64,000 bases of DNA from a gamma proteobacterium HdN1 (GCA_000198515.1 FP929140.1:3942527-4006526); one strand, 5' to 3'; shown: positions 19,640 through 28,165, counted from the stretch's first letter. Numbers and translations are program-made. The notes: generated by a model not told the origin, from the letters alone.

Positions 19640-20359
19640 ATGGATTGGCTTGCAATGTTGCAAACCGCTGATTTCTGGGCCGGTTTGTTTGCAATTATCT
19701 GGATTGACATCATTCTTTCGGGCGATAACGCGGTGGTGATTGCGCTCGCTGCGCGTTCGCTTCCGCCCGACCAGCAGCGTAAGGCGGTATTTTTTGGCGC
19801 GGGTGCGGCGATACTGCTGCGCGTTGTGCTGACGATATTCGCGGCGTTTCTGATTCAGCTCCCTTGGCTGAAACTGGTGGGCGGCTTGCTGCTGTTCTGG
19901 ATTGCCATCAAGCTGCTGCTACCCGATGAGGAACAGGCTGAGGTTGCGGGGTATAGCAATTTGCTTGCCGCGATTCGCACGATCGTCATGGCGGATCTCG
20001 TCATGAGTGTAGATAACGTGCTTGCGGTAGCCGGGGCGTCCGGCGGAAACGACGTGCTGTTGGTGCTCGGATTGCTAATCTCTATCCCCTTGATGATCGT
20101 CGGGGCTACGTTGCTCATGGGATTGATGGAACGCTATCCCGCAATCATTTTGCTGGGGGCGGCGATCATTGGCGGCGTTGCGGCAGAAATGGTGAGCACG
20201 GATCCCTTTGTTGCGCAATGGCTGGAACAGCATGCGCCATGGTTGCACGCGGCCTATGTGCTGCCCGTTATCAATCTTCATATTTTGCAGGTGCTTGGTG
20301 CTTTTTCTGTGGTGATTTTGGGGACATGGTTAGCGAGGCGTCGAAATACCTCGAATTAA
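19640..20359 (+). CDS. TerC family integral membrane protein
   Basis: 239-residue inner-membrane protein with about seven hydrophobic helices and the two TerC acidic motifs, WIDIILSGDNAVV (about 21-33) and ADLVMSVDNVLAVAG (about 115-129). The family is linked to manganese export and to metal loading of exported proteins. Only 9 bases separate it from dcd, so the two are probably co-transcribed. Substrate not determined; the 'tellurium resistance' name is historical. Confidence 0.9.
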   Translation: MDWLAMLQTADFWAGLFAIIWIDIILSGDNAVVIALAARSLPPDQQRKAVFFGAGAAILLRVVLTIFAAFLIQLPWLKLVGGLLLFWIAIKLLLPDEEQAEVAGYSNLLAAIRTIVMADLVMSVDNVLAVAGASGGNDVLLVLGLLISIPLMIVGATLLMGLMERYPAIILLGAAIIGGVAAEMVSTDPFVAQWLEQHAPWLHAAYVLPVINLHILQVLGAFSVVILGTWLARRRNTSN

Positions 20360-20365
20360 GCGTGC

Positions 20366-20397
20366 TGTAGCGAACGACTTGCGCAGCGTTAGCTACA
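20366..20397 (+). terminator. Stem-loop after terC-family gene
   Basis: TGTAGC (20366-20371) pairs with GCTACA (20392-20397), with an inner ACG/CGT pairing, and CTTTG follows. Weak candidate terminator for the apbC-dcd-terC unit. Confidence 0.35.
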
Positions 20398-20398
20398 C

Positions 20399-20438
20399 TT
20401 TGTATAGCAGCGAATGCCTTTGTATAGCAGCGAATGCG
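20399..20438 (+). repeat. 20-bp tandem duplication before the membrane diguanylate cyclase gene
   Basis: TTTGTATAGCAGCGAATGCC (20399-20418) is followed at once by a copy differing only in its last base (20419-20438), 40 bases before the start codon. Confidence 0.9.
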
Positions 20439-20478
20439 CAAGCAGCGTAAATGCGACTAAGATGCGGAACCCGCGTAG

Positions 20479-22464
20479 ATGGTGAATCGACAAAAAAACG
20501 AGCCTACCCACATTAAGCAACGCGTTCGACAGATTGTTGTGCTGTTGTCTTTTGTGTGCGCACTCGTATTTGCGCTGGGCTATATCCAAGCTCAATTGCT
20601 GGGCTCAATGCGTGCGTTGGTGTATGGCGAGGGGATCTGGGCCAAATCGCAGCGCGATAGCGTACTGGCGCTAGAGCGCTATCTCTGGCAGCGTGATCAG
20701 CGCGACTGGACGGTGTTTGAAACGTCCCTGCACGGCGTCATGGCGCTGCGCCGCAGCCGCTTGGCCTTGGAGGAGAACCCGCCCGATGTGGCGGCCGCAG
20801 AGCGTGGTATGCTCGACGCAGGGCATCATCCAGATGATGTGAAAAATTTGGCGCGGCTATTGACGTGGGGGCGTGGCATACCGCAGATCGAGCGCGCAAT
20901 GGGGTTCTGGACCGAAGGGGATGGTGGCGTTGATCGGCTGATTACGCTCGCAGAGCAGATCCACAAAAATCAGCCAAGCGGCGATTTGATCCCCATCTCA
21001 CTAGAAATTGAACAGCTTAGCAAGGTGCTGGCCGCGCAAGAAACGGCTTTTTCAATGGCGCTGGGCGAGGGCGATCGTTGGCTCGGGCAGATGCTTGTGC
21101 GCACGAATTTTCTACTGCTCACCGGCTTGTTGTTAATGGTGGGGGCATTGACGAGCCGTATGATGCGCGATATTGACACAGCCGCCGCTGTGCTGCTGGA
21201 TAGCCAAGTGCGCTTCAAGACCTTGTTTGACGGCGACTTGATTGGCATTGTGAGCTGGGATCGACACGGCGCGTTACTCTCTCCCAATGATGCCTTTCTA
21301 AAAATGATCGGCTACGACAGCAACAGTGTTTCGCCCAGTGATCTGAACTGGCGAATGCTTACTCCCTTGGAGTATAAAACCTTAGATGAGCGTGCACTGA
21401 TGGCGCTCAAGCAAAATGGTTATTGCGACCCGCTGCAAAAGGAGTTTTTTCACCGTCTTGGGCATCGCGTGCCGGTGTTGGTGGTGCTGGTTCCCAATGC
21501 GGGAGATCCTGAGCATGGGATGGCTTTTATTCTGGATCGCACCAGCGACAAGAAAATGGAGAGCCAGCTACAACTCTCTAGCAGTGTTCTCGAAGCCAGC
21601 CGCGACGGAATTCTGTTGTGCGATCCGCAGCGGATTGTTCTTACCACCAATCAAGCGTATGCGCAGATGACACAAACCGACCAGCAAAGCCTGATTGGTT
21701 CGGTTGCGCAGTTTTGCGCAGAGGAGCGTGCTGATGACCTTCGCCAGATGGATGTTGGCTTGGCAACGCAAGGCTTTTGGCAAGGTGATACGCAAATCAT
21801 GCAGGCGGATGGGCAACTCCTAGCAGTACGGGCAAGCTTGAGTGTCGTAAGAGATACGCAAGGTCGTTTGACCCATTACGTCGCGGTATTTACGGATATT
21901 TCCTTGCGGAAGGCGCTGGAGCAGAGCCTTAAAAATCGTGCCTATTATGATCCTTTAACGGGCCTGCCCAATCGCAGCCTGTTTTCGGATCGTTTGGACA
22001 CTGCGCTTGCGCGGGCGCAGCGCGCGCACTCGCGCTTTGCCGTGCTGTTTTTGGATCTCGATGATTTTAAGCCTGTTAACGATCGCTACGGGCATCGGGT
22101 TGGCGATTTGCTTTTGCAACAGGTGGCGCAACGCTTCAAGTCGGTTACGCGTGAGAGTGACACCATTGCAAGGCTGGGAGGCGATGAGTTTGTGATGATC
22201 AGCGAATCTCTAGACCATTCGGAATCTGTTTTGCACGTTGCAGAAAAGCTGGTGGGTCAGTTGGCTCTGCCCTTTTTTGTAGAAGGCCACTCCTTGCAGG
22301 TGGGATGTAGTATCGGCATTAGTTTGTTTCCAGATCATGGCGCGACCAATATTGAGCTGACGCGTGCTGCTGACACCGCGATGTACGATGCAAAGGCGAG
22401 TGCAGATGGGCGCTGCAAAATCTATGACGCAAGCGCCCCAAGAGCGGAAATGAAAATGCGCTAA
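20479..22464 (+). CDS. Membrane-bound diguanylate cyclase (sensor-PAS-PAS-GGDEF)
   Basis: Makes cyclic-di-GMP from two GTP. The 661 residues start with a membrane helix (about 17-40), a helical periplasmic sensor of about 170 residues, and a second membrane helix (about 212-230). Two PAS domains (about 245-355 and 365-475) and a GGDEF domain (about 485-650) follow. The active site GGDEF (567-571) and the inhibitory RESD motif five residues upstream are intact, so the enzyme should be active and product-inhibited. No EAL domain. The stop codon lies within a 20-bp tandem duplication. Input signal unknown. Confidence 0.92.
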   Translation: MVNRQKNEPTHIKQRVRQIVVLLSFVCALVFALGYIQAQLLGSMRALVYGEGIWAKSQRDSVLALERYLWQRDQRDWTVFETSLHGVMALRRSRLALEENPPDVAAAERGMLDAGHHPDDVKNLARLLTWGRGIPQIERAMGFWTEGDGGVDRLITLAEQIHKNQPSGDLIPISLEIEQLSKVLAAQETAFSMALGEGDRWLGQMLVRTNFLLLTGLLLMVGALTSRMMRDIDTAAAVLLDSQVRFKTLFDGDLIGIVSWDRHGALLSPNDAFLKMIGYDSNSVSPSDLNWRMLTPLEYKTLDERALMALKQNGYCDPLQKEFFHRLGHRVPVLVVLVPNAGDPEHGMAFILDRTSDKKMESQLQLSSSVLEASRDGILLCDPQRIVLTTNQAYAQMTQTDQQSLIGSVAQFCAEERADDLRQMDVGLATQGFWQGDTQIMQADGQLLAVRASLSVVRDTQGRLTHYVAVFTDISLRKALEQSLKNRAYYDPLTGLPNRSLFSDRLDTALARAQRAHSRFAVLFLDLDDFKPVNDRYGHRVGDLLLQQVAQRFKSVTRESDTIARLGGDEFVMISESLDHSESVLHVAEKLVGQLALPFFVEGHSLQVGCSIGISLFPDHGATNIELTRAADTAMYDAKASADGRCKIYDASAPRAEMKMR

Positions 22465-22497
22465 ACCTGTTGGGATAGCGCTAAATCTATTAGGGAA
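22458..22497 (+). repeat. 20-bp tandem duplication across the diguanylate cyclase stop
   Basis: GCGCTAAACCTGTTGGGATA (with the TAA stop) is followed by GCGCTAAATCTATTAGGGAA. The copies are adjacent and match at 16 of 20 positions. Confidence 0.85.
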
Positions 22498-22513
22498 GAG
22501 CTTAAGACGCGCG

Positions 22514-23710
22514 TTACGGTCGATTGCGCCCAAACTTGTCGTGGCTAGACACCCACTGGTCGGAAACAATTGCGGAAGAAAGCGATAGCTCGCCGCATAA
22601 GACCACCGCAGCGGCGATTTCCGCAAACTTCAGCGCTTTATCTTGCCCGTAGCAACCCAATAGATCCAAACATTCGCGCTGCGTAGGGAGCCCTGTGCCG
22701 CCGCCGTAGGTGGCGATAATCAGTGATGGAATGGTGGCCGAGAAATAATAATCGCCGTTGGGTTTCAGCTCGCCGTGCACGAATCCTGCGGAGGATTCAG
22801 CGATATTTGCAACATCCTGCCCGCAGGCGATGAACATGGCGGCAAGCCCGTTGGCAAAGTGCGCACCGTTATTGACGGATCCCGCAAGCATTGCGCCCAT
22901 ATTGGAGAGTTGGCGTTGCTTGAATAACGCCTCGCCTGTAGTGTGCATTACGTCTTTGAGCAAAGCAGCGGGCAATGTGATCTCTGCAACGACGCGCTTA
23001 CCGCGCGTGTGCAGTGAGTTGAGGAATGAGTGCTTTTTGTCGGTATCAAAGTTTGCGGCCAGCGAAAAATGTTCAAGGCCGGGAATGCTTTGATCCAGAA
23101 TCCACATGCAGGCGTGGCGCGTTGCTTTCGATACCATGTTTTGCCCAGCGGCATCGCCGGTGGTGTAGTTAAACCGCAGCCAGCGCATTTTGCCGAGCGC
23201 ATATTGCTCAATGTTGCGCAACTTCCCAGCAGAAGTAGTTTGTTCCGCAACGGCCTTGATGTGGGGGAAATTTTCGGAGATCCATTCGCCGAAGTCGCGC
23301 GCAAAGCGGGCGTTTTCAAATGCGAATACGGGCGCACGTTGCATGGCATCGTCGATTACCGTGACTGTTACGCCGCCGGCTTCACGCGTGAGGCGCATAC
23401 CGCGTGAATAGCTCGCAACGAGCGTGCCTTCCGTGGTGGCCATGGGGATGTAAAATTCCCCTTGAGCGTGTTCGCCGTTGACCAGCACGGGGCCGGCAAG
23501 CCCTAGCGGAACCTGCGCAACACCGCTGAAACCTTCGATGTTGCCTGGCAGCACTGCGGGGTCGATGGAATATGCGCCGGTGTGAGTGAGCGCTACGCCA
23601 ACTTCTGCTTCTACCGTTGCGCGTCTAGATTCGGCGATGGCACGTGTATAATCATTTTCAGAGTCACGGGGTAATTTTTTCATTGGGCGAATCTGGGGTT
23701 GCTGTGGCAT
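22514..23710 (-). CDS. Class I hydroxymethylglutaryl-CoA reductase
   Basis: Reduces HMG-CoA to mevalonate (or the reverse reaction in catabolism). The 398 residues carry PGNIEGFSG, the catalytic Glu in MATTEGTLVASYSRG, GDAAGQNMVSKAT with the catalytic Asp, YGGGTGLPTQRECL of the nucleotide-binding part, and the C-terminal catalytic His in SSHDKFGRN. These motifs fit the class I (eukaryote/archaea-like) branch, not the class II Pseudomonas mevalonii type. ATG 23710 has AAAGG 8 bases upstream. No other mevalonate-pathway gene is in the window. Horizontal acquisition is possible; the pathway role is not shown here. Confidence 0.9.
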   Translation of the reverse strand: MPQQPQIRPMKKLPRDSENDYTRAIAESRRATVEAEVGVALTHTGAYSIDPAVLPGNIEGFSGVAQVPLGLAGPVLVNGEHAQGEFYIPMATTEGTLVASYSRGMRLTREAGGVTVTVIDDAMQRAPVFAFENARFARDFGEWISENFPHIKAVAEQTTSAGKLRNIEQYALGKMRWLRFNYTTGDAAGQNMVSKATRHACMWILDQSIPGLEHFSLAANFDTDKKHSFLNSLHTRGKRVVAEITLPAALLKDVMHTTGEALFKQRQLSNMGAMLAGSVNNGAHFANGLAAMFIACGQDVANIAESSAGFVHGELKPNGDYYFSATIPSLIIATYGGGTGLPTQRECLDLLGCYGQDKALKFAEIAAAVVLCGELSLSSAIVSDQWVSSHDKFGRNRP

Positions 23711-23906
23711 TGGTTGTGCCTTTTGGTTTTCAGTCTTTGAGCGGGGGGGCTGAAGGTTGTGTTACATGCTTTATTCATCATCAATATTTCTTCGTGTTTT
23801 GATTGTTTTGTGTGCGTGAGTGGTTAGGCTTTTCGATTCGTAAAGCGGGTTTCCTAATGCGGCAATGGCTGGCTTTTGTGCAAATGTTAGCTTTAAGCGA
23901 ATTGAT

Positions 23907-23934
23907 TTGACACCAATTAATTCTTTATTATAAA
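23907..23934 (+). promoter_or_regulatory. Sigma-70-like promoter for the exported protein at 23965
   Basis: TTGACA (23907-23912) and TATAAA (23929-23934) are separated by 16 bases in AT-rich sequence, about 30 bases before the predicted TTG start. Confidence 0.6.
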
Positions 23935-23964
23935 TTTACGTTTCAAAAATCCAACGAAGGGAAT

Positions 23965-24564
23965 TTGTTTGTCAAGTTAAACAGTATACGGACATTTGGT
24001 TTGGCTGTTTTCATTGCTGCGTCTGCGTGCGTATCCATAGCTCATGCAGAAACAGCCATCAAGTCTGGAAATAGCTCAAATAATTCAGCAGCTGCAATTT
24101 CCCCAGATGGAAGCAAGCCTGTTAAGTCGGTAAATCTCTCATCAGCTGTAACAGCTTTGGCGACAAGCACGTGTTACGATCGCTGGTGGCTAACCGGCAG
24201 CTACTCGTGGAAATGGAAAAGTTACTATCTGTATTGGCAAGGCGACCTAAAGGCTAGTTCTTCTACCTATTATGGGACGGTATCAGGCATGTGTAAAGAT
24301 TTGCCTCTTACTGTTGATTCATTGCAGGTGAATGCACAGACTGTAGCTTATGATAGCTATTACAATACTTATCCTAAGCTTTCTGTGAATAAGACGCTCA
24401 CAAATGTGAGCACTGTAAGTGGATCGCAAACCAAGAAAATTTATGGGTACGGATTAACTGGTTCCATGTGTGGAGGAGTTTCTGATCATCGTGCCACCAA
24501 AAATGGTATAACGTGGTACTCTCGCAACAGTGGTGGCTGCGCCGGAAATCCAGGAACATGGTAA
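23965..24564 (+). CDS. Unknown exported protein, 199 residues
   Basis: I do not recognise a family. The start is a TTG at 23965 with GAAGGG just upstream (short spacing). The first 28 residues form a clear signal peptide ending SIAHA. The mature part is Ser/Thr/Tyr/Trp-rich with four Cys (near 69, 109, 167 and 192 of the precursor), which fits a disulfide-linked secreted or surface beta protein. Codon use and base composition are AT-richer than in the flanking housekeeping genes. It has its own likely promoter and is followed by a perfect 14-bp inverted repeat. With the next two genes it forms an accessory patch. Confidence 0.7.
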   Translation: MFVKLNSIRTFGLAVFIAASACVSIAHAETAIKSGNSSNNSAAAISPDGSKPVKSVNLSSAVTALATSTCYDRWWLTGSYSWKWKSYYLYWQGDLKASSSTYYGTVSGMCKDLPLTVDSLQVNAQTVAYDSYYNTYPKLSVNKTLTNVSTVSGSQTKKIYGYGLTGSMCGGVSDHRATKNGITWYSRNSGGCAGNPGTW

Positions 24565-24590
24565 TATTTTTCATTTAAAATTGTTATAGT

Positions 24591-24630
24591 CATCCATGTT
24601 TGCAAAACATCAGCATTGCAAACATGGATG
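24591..24630 (+). repeat. Perfect 14-bp inverted repeat (hairpin)
   Basis: CATCCATGTTTGCA (24591-24604) and TGCAAACATGGATG (24617-24630) can form a 14-bp stem with a 12-base loop. It lies between the two exported-protein genes and includes one candidate ATG (24624) of the second. No T-run follows, so it is not a classical terminator. Confidence 0.85.
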
Positions 24631-24641
24631 TTAGTGATTGT

Positions 24642-25496
24642 ATGCGATTTAGTTGTTTGTTTTATTTCCATAATATTCTATTTTTTACATGTTTAGCTAG
24701 TCTTTGCTTTGCCATTGATGGTGAATTGGACTTTGAGGCAATTAAGGAGATGAAGGCTTCGGGTGTTTCTGGGGTGGCGACGTTTTTTCATGTGAAAGAA
24801 CAAGAAACGTTGAAGTTTTCAGCGAGCTATTCGGTGGCAAATCTCACGAATAAGAATTTATACCTTAATATTATTTGTTTTGTTAATTTTATGGAAAAGA
24901 ATTGCCATGATGGATACAAGACGTTTAATGAAAATATTTCCAGAGATGAAGCAAAAATATTTGATATAAAAACTAATCTGCCACCAAAAAACGAAAGAGC
25001 CGATATTTGGGTGATTGGAATATTGGCAGGAGGTGGCGATCAAGTTAATAGTATATATGTGCGGAAAATAGGAGTTGGCGATAAAGTATCAACGGATCGC
25101 TTCAGTAAAATTCATGTAGACAGCTCCGACAGAAGCCGATATGAGGGTGATAACGTTTCTTCGCTGAGCAAAAGTCAGCGGAATCCTTATGCTAAGTTTG
25201 ATAATAAGGGAGCTCCAGTATATATACATATCGCAAACGGCAAAAAACAGGCTATCGAAGAGGTTGCTGTTATTCTGTGTCAAGACTCGGTTGAAAAAAG
25301 CAGAATATATAGTTCCATGCCATACATTTTTAGCCTTAATAAAAATGAGAAAATTGTGCTCAGGCTGCAAAAAGACAGGCAGGAAAAGTGCGGGGTGATG
25401 TACATGATTACGTCTGAATTAGACAATTCTCATTATGGTTCAAGTAGAAGCGGCAAATATAAAGATGGTTTTTTAAGTATTTATGGCCCGTACTGA
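24642..25496 (+). CDS. Unknown exported protein, about 284 residues
   Basis: Not recognised. From ATG 24642 the protein begins with a hydrophobic signal peptide (MRFSCLFYFHNILFFTCLAS, cleavage after about CFA). The frame is open from a TTG at 24600, and ATG 24624 is an alternative inside a strong hairpin; none has a good ribosome site. The mature part looks like two beta-rich halves, each with two Cys and a similar stretch (Cys, then aromatic, 'N-x-x-x-x-KI', then alternating hydrophobics), suggesting tandem domains. It is AT-rich and Lys/Asn-rich unlike its chromosomal neighbours. A hairpin follows the stop. Confidence 0.65.
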   Translation: MRFSCLFYFHNILFFTCLASLCFAIDGELDFEAIKEMKASGVSGVATFFHVKEQETLKFSASYSVANLTNKNLYLNIICFVNFMEKNCHDGYKTFNENISRDEAKIFDIKTNLPPKNERADIWVIGILAGGGDQVNSIYVRKIGVGDKVSTDRFSKIHVDSSDRSRYEGDNVSSLSKSQRNPYAKFDNKGAPVYIHIANGKKQAIEEVAVILCQDSVEKSRIYSSMPYIFSLNKNEKIVLRLQKDRQEKCGVMYMITSELDNSHYGSSRSGKYKDGFLSIYGPY

Positions 25497-25498
25497 AG

Positions 25499-25514
25499 GC
25501 TCAATTTTTTGAGC
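25499..25514 (+). terminator. Hairpin after the 284-residue exported protein gene
   Basis: GCTCAA, TTTT loop, TTGAGC, starting 3 bases after the stop. A second imperfect GC-rich hairpin (25514-25540, CTGTA...TACAG) follows. No clear T-run, so termination is only probable. Confidence 0.45.
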
Positions 25515-25571
25515 TGTAGCGCCGATTGGGCGCCTTACAGAGAAGCGAAATCGTCAATAGGTGTGGATTAG

Positions 25572-25760
25572 GTGGTAAATAATAGAATTGGTGCTGCATG
25601 CGTTTTTTCTTTCATTCTTATGATTCAATCATGTGGAACATTGAGTACCATTCCAAAATCGGATTACGCTATTAGCAGACAGCTCGCTAAGGTAAATTCA
25701 TTTTGCAGTAAAATGAATCGAATGATGTCTGGTGTTCAATTCGACTATTGCATGTTGAAT
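25572..25760 (+). pseudogene. YceK/YidQ-like lipoprotein gene, 5' part (split by IS66)
   Basis: 63 codons from GTG 25572 encode a lipoprotein signal (hydrophobic stretch then IQSCG) and the start of a small YceK-like domain (YSGVQFDY-type segment, here MSGVQFDYCMLN). The frame is interrupted after codon 63 by the IS66 element and then runs into it, ending in 12 foreign codons. Joined to the 3' part at 28201 with one copy of the 8-bp target sequence removed, the frame is continuous and gives a 109-residue protein. Family assignment is by motif layout and is moderately sure; the insertional split is certain. Confidence 0.8.
25753..25760 (+). repeat. Target site duplication, left copy
   Basis: TGTTGAAT directly left of the IS66 element; an identical copy stands directly to its right at 28193-28200. 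Eight bases is the usual IS66-family duplication length. Confidence 0.97.
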
Positions 25761-25787
25761 GTAAACGTAACCCCAACCACACCTTCC
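25761..25787 (+). repeat. IS66 left terminal inverted repeat
   Basis: 27 bases identical to the reverse complement of 28166-28192; match is imperfect beyond that. Confidence 0.95.
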
Positions 25788-25795
25788 GCCCCCTA

Positions 25796-27376
25796 CTAAC
25801 TCAACGTAATATTCCACGGCGTCAGCAGTTCGATCTCTTCTGCTTGGGTGGTGGGCAGTTGTTCGAGCAAGGCTTGTAGATATTGCTCAGGTCTCAGGCC
25901 GTTGGCTTTCGCGGTTTCTACGATACTGTAGAGTATGGCGCTTGCAGTGGCACCGGTGCGGGTGTTGGCGAACAGCCAGTTTTTGCGGCCGATCACAAAG
26001 GGTTTGATGGCGCGCTCCGCGCGGTTGTTGTCGATACTGGTCTCGCCGTAGCCCAAGTAGGCGGTGAGTTTGTTCCATTGGTTTAAGCTGTAGTGCACGG
26101 CAAGGCCGATGGCGGTTTTGGGCGGCACCTCGAAAGCGGTTTTCTCCAGATACTCTTTGATTTGCTGGAGGATCGGTGCGGATTGTTGCTGGCGAATTGC
26201 GAGGCGTTCTTCGATGGTTTTTTCTGGGAGTGATTTCTCAATTGCATAGAGCTTTTGGATCAAGCTGAGCGCCACATCTGCACGCCCTGTTTTGCCTTTG
26301 GGTTGCACGTCTTTGGCTTCTTTGAATTTACGTCGCGCGTGTGCCCAGCAGCCAATTAACGTGGCGTGGGTTTGCTGGTACGCTTGATAGCCATCGACTT
26401 GCAGAAGGCCGCTGTAGCCCTGCAAAAAGTCGGTGATATAGCGGCCCGCTCGGCCGTCTCGATAATCGTACAGCACAATCGGTGGCGCGCCACCAGGCAA
26501 AGGCGTTTCCATTCCACATCCGTACACCCACATGGCGCATTGAGCATTGTCGGTCTCAATGACTTTTATGCGGGTATCGTCCGACCAGATCGCCGGCTGT
26601 TCAAGCAGCCTTCGGTGAAAGTATTTGTAAAGCGGTCGGAGCTGTTCGCTTACTTTAATGAGCCATCGACTCATGGTTTGACGGTTAATTTCAATCCCAA
26701 AGCTCTTAAACAGGGCTTCCTGGCGATAAAGCGGCAAACCATAAACAAACTTGGCGCAAATGATTTGTGTAAGCAGACTGGCAGACGCGATGCTTTTGGG
26801 TAAAACGCTGGCTGGTACTGGCGCGATTTTGATCTCCGTACGAATGGCTTGCTGTTCACACTGCCGGCAGCTGTATTTGGGACGGATGTGACGTAGCACT
26901 TTCACGTGTGCGGGAATAAATTCGAGCTTTTCGCTGACTTCTTCGCCCATGCGGTGCAGATCATGGCCACAGCAGCCGCAAACTTTGTCTTTATCGGCCA
27001 GATCGTGCAGCACATCTTCGCGGGGAAGCTCAGGGGCAATGCGCGGTGCACGAGCTTTTTTACGGGTGTAGGTGATGGTTTCCTTTTCTGCGTCGGCTTC
27101 CGCAATTTCTTCGACGGTGGGCTCCAGCGTTTGCTCAATCTCGTTAAAGAGATCCACCTGCCCATCGTACGCTTCGCTTTTGGAAGCAAAGCGGCTTCTT
27201 AAAGCCAGCTGCCACTTCTCCCATGTTTCGTAGTACAGTTTTTCGAAGCGTTTCGCTTCTGCAGCTTCCTTTGCGGCTTCTTTTTGCAAGGCGGAATTTT
27301 TATTCTGCAACGCCAAAACCAACGCCTTTAGGCGTTCAACATCGTCTGGAAGTGTGGTGTTTTCAGTGGTTTTCAT
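25796..27376 (-). CDS. tnpC: IS66 family transposase TnpC
   Basis: 526-residue DDE transposase. An N-terminal coiled-coil/leucine-zipper region (about 5-50) is followed by a zinc-binding part (CGCCGHDLHRMG and CRQCE near 135-180). The catalytic core has Asp in AIWSDDTRIKV, a second Asp in LLQVDGYQAY, and Glu in DNNRAERAIKPFVIGRKNW. A short C-terminal domain ends it. All expected parts are present and the frame is intact. Confidence 0.97.
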   Translation of the reverse strand: MKTTENTTLPDDVERLKALVLALQNKNSALQKEAAKEAAEAKRFEKLYYETWEKWQLALRSRFASKSEAYDGQVDLFNEIEQTLEPTVEEIAEADAEKETITYTRKKARAPRIAPELPREDVLHDLADKDKVCGCCGHDLHRMGEEVSEKLEFIPAHVKVLRHIRPKYSCRQCEQQAIRTEIKIAPVPASVLPKSIASASLLTQIICAKFVYGLPLYRQEALFKSFGIEINRQTMSRWLIKVSEQLRPLYKYFHRRLLEQPAIWSDDTRIKVIETDNAQCAMWVYGCGMETPLPGGAPPIVLYDYRDGRAGRYITDFLQGYSGLLQVDGYQAYQQTHATLIGCWAHARRKFKEAKDVQPKGKTGRADVALSLIQKLYAIEKSLPEKTIEERLAIRQQQSAPILQQIKEYLEKTAFEVPPKTAIGLAVHYSLNQWNKLTAYLGYGETSIDNNRAERAIKPFVIGRKNWLFANTRTGATASAILYSIVETAKANGLRPEQYLQALLEQLPTTQAEEIELLTPWNITLS

Positions 27377-27443
27377 AGGTGGAAATTATAACAGGTTCCA
27401 CACGGCAATTCACTGAATTTACAGCATTTTATGTGTGTTTTGA

Positions 27444-27800
27444 CTACCAAATTGCCCGGCAATTTACGGCTTGATGGCCCTTTATTTTTTCAATATCGAA
27501 TCCTTCTAGCAACCACTGCCACTGGCGTTCACTGAGTTCGATTGACGATCCAGAAAAGCGCTTAGGCCACACAAACCTGTCCTTCTCCAAGCGCTTATAC
27601 CACAAGCAGAATCCCGTTTGGTCCCAGTACAACACTTTGAGTTTGTCGCGTTGCTTGTTGCAAAATACGAAGAGCGCACCACTCAGGCTCGACATCGCCA
27701 TTTGCTCATCAACGATCACCGAAAGTCCGTTGATGCTTTTTCTGAAATCAACGGGATGCCTGTGCAGATAGATGGCGGAGGGATCCACAAACATTTTCAT
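27444..27800 (-). CDS. tnpB: IS66 accessory protein TnpB
   Basis: 118-residue IS66 Orf2 protein needed for transposition; the biochemical role is unclear. The family signature is complete (FRKSINGLSVIV, ALFVFCNKQRDKLKVLYWD, GFCLWYKRLEKDRFVWP). ATG 27800 overlaps the tnpA stop (ATGA), as is usual, so the longer open frame to 27887 is not used. Confidence 0.95.
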   Translation of the reverse strand: MKMFVDPSAIYLHRHPVDFRKSINGLSVIVDEQMAMSSLSGALFVFCNKQRDKLKVLYWDQTGFCLWYKRLEKDRFVWPKRFSGSSIELSERQWQWLLEGFDIEKIKGHQAVNCRAIW

Positions 27801-28105
27801 TCGGCCAGCGCCTTTACGAACGATGCTAACCACTCCGGTTTCACCGACATTGGAAGCCCTAGTTCCGTGTTGCGGTACCGCACCCAAAAATCCTGAGAAG
27901 TAGCTTGAGGTGTTTTTTGCGTCGCCCTGATAAAGGGTGCGGTGTTTGGCGTGTCTTGGCTTGCTCTGGACGCTCGGTATTTTATGGAAAAATAGGCGGG
28001 GTTGACGCCGACCGTTTTTGCAAAGTTGCTCTGGCTAGTACCGCTATTTTCAAAGGTGGCGAAGAGCTTCGCCCATTGCTCTGGGGTTCGATGAGTGCGT
28101 TTCAC
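27797..28105 (-). CDS. tnpA: IS66 accessory protein TnpA
   Basis: 102-residue Orf1 of the IS66 element with an N-terminal helix-turn-helix-like segment (RTPEQWAKLFATFENSGTSQ, then FAKTVGVNPAYFSIKYR). It is first in the element's reverse operon and overlaps tnpB by four bases. Confidence 0.92.
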   Translation of the reverse strand: MKRTHRTPEQWAKLFATFENSGTSQSNFAKTVGVNPAYFSIKYRASRASQDTPNTAPFIRATQKTPQATSQDFWVRYRNTELGLPMSVKPEWLASFVKALAE

Positions 28106-28165
28106 TAGCGGCTCCTGAAAGACGATATCAGATCAGAAGTCAGCTTACGGTAATGGGTAGAGGTT

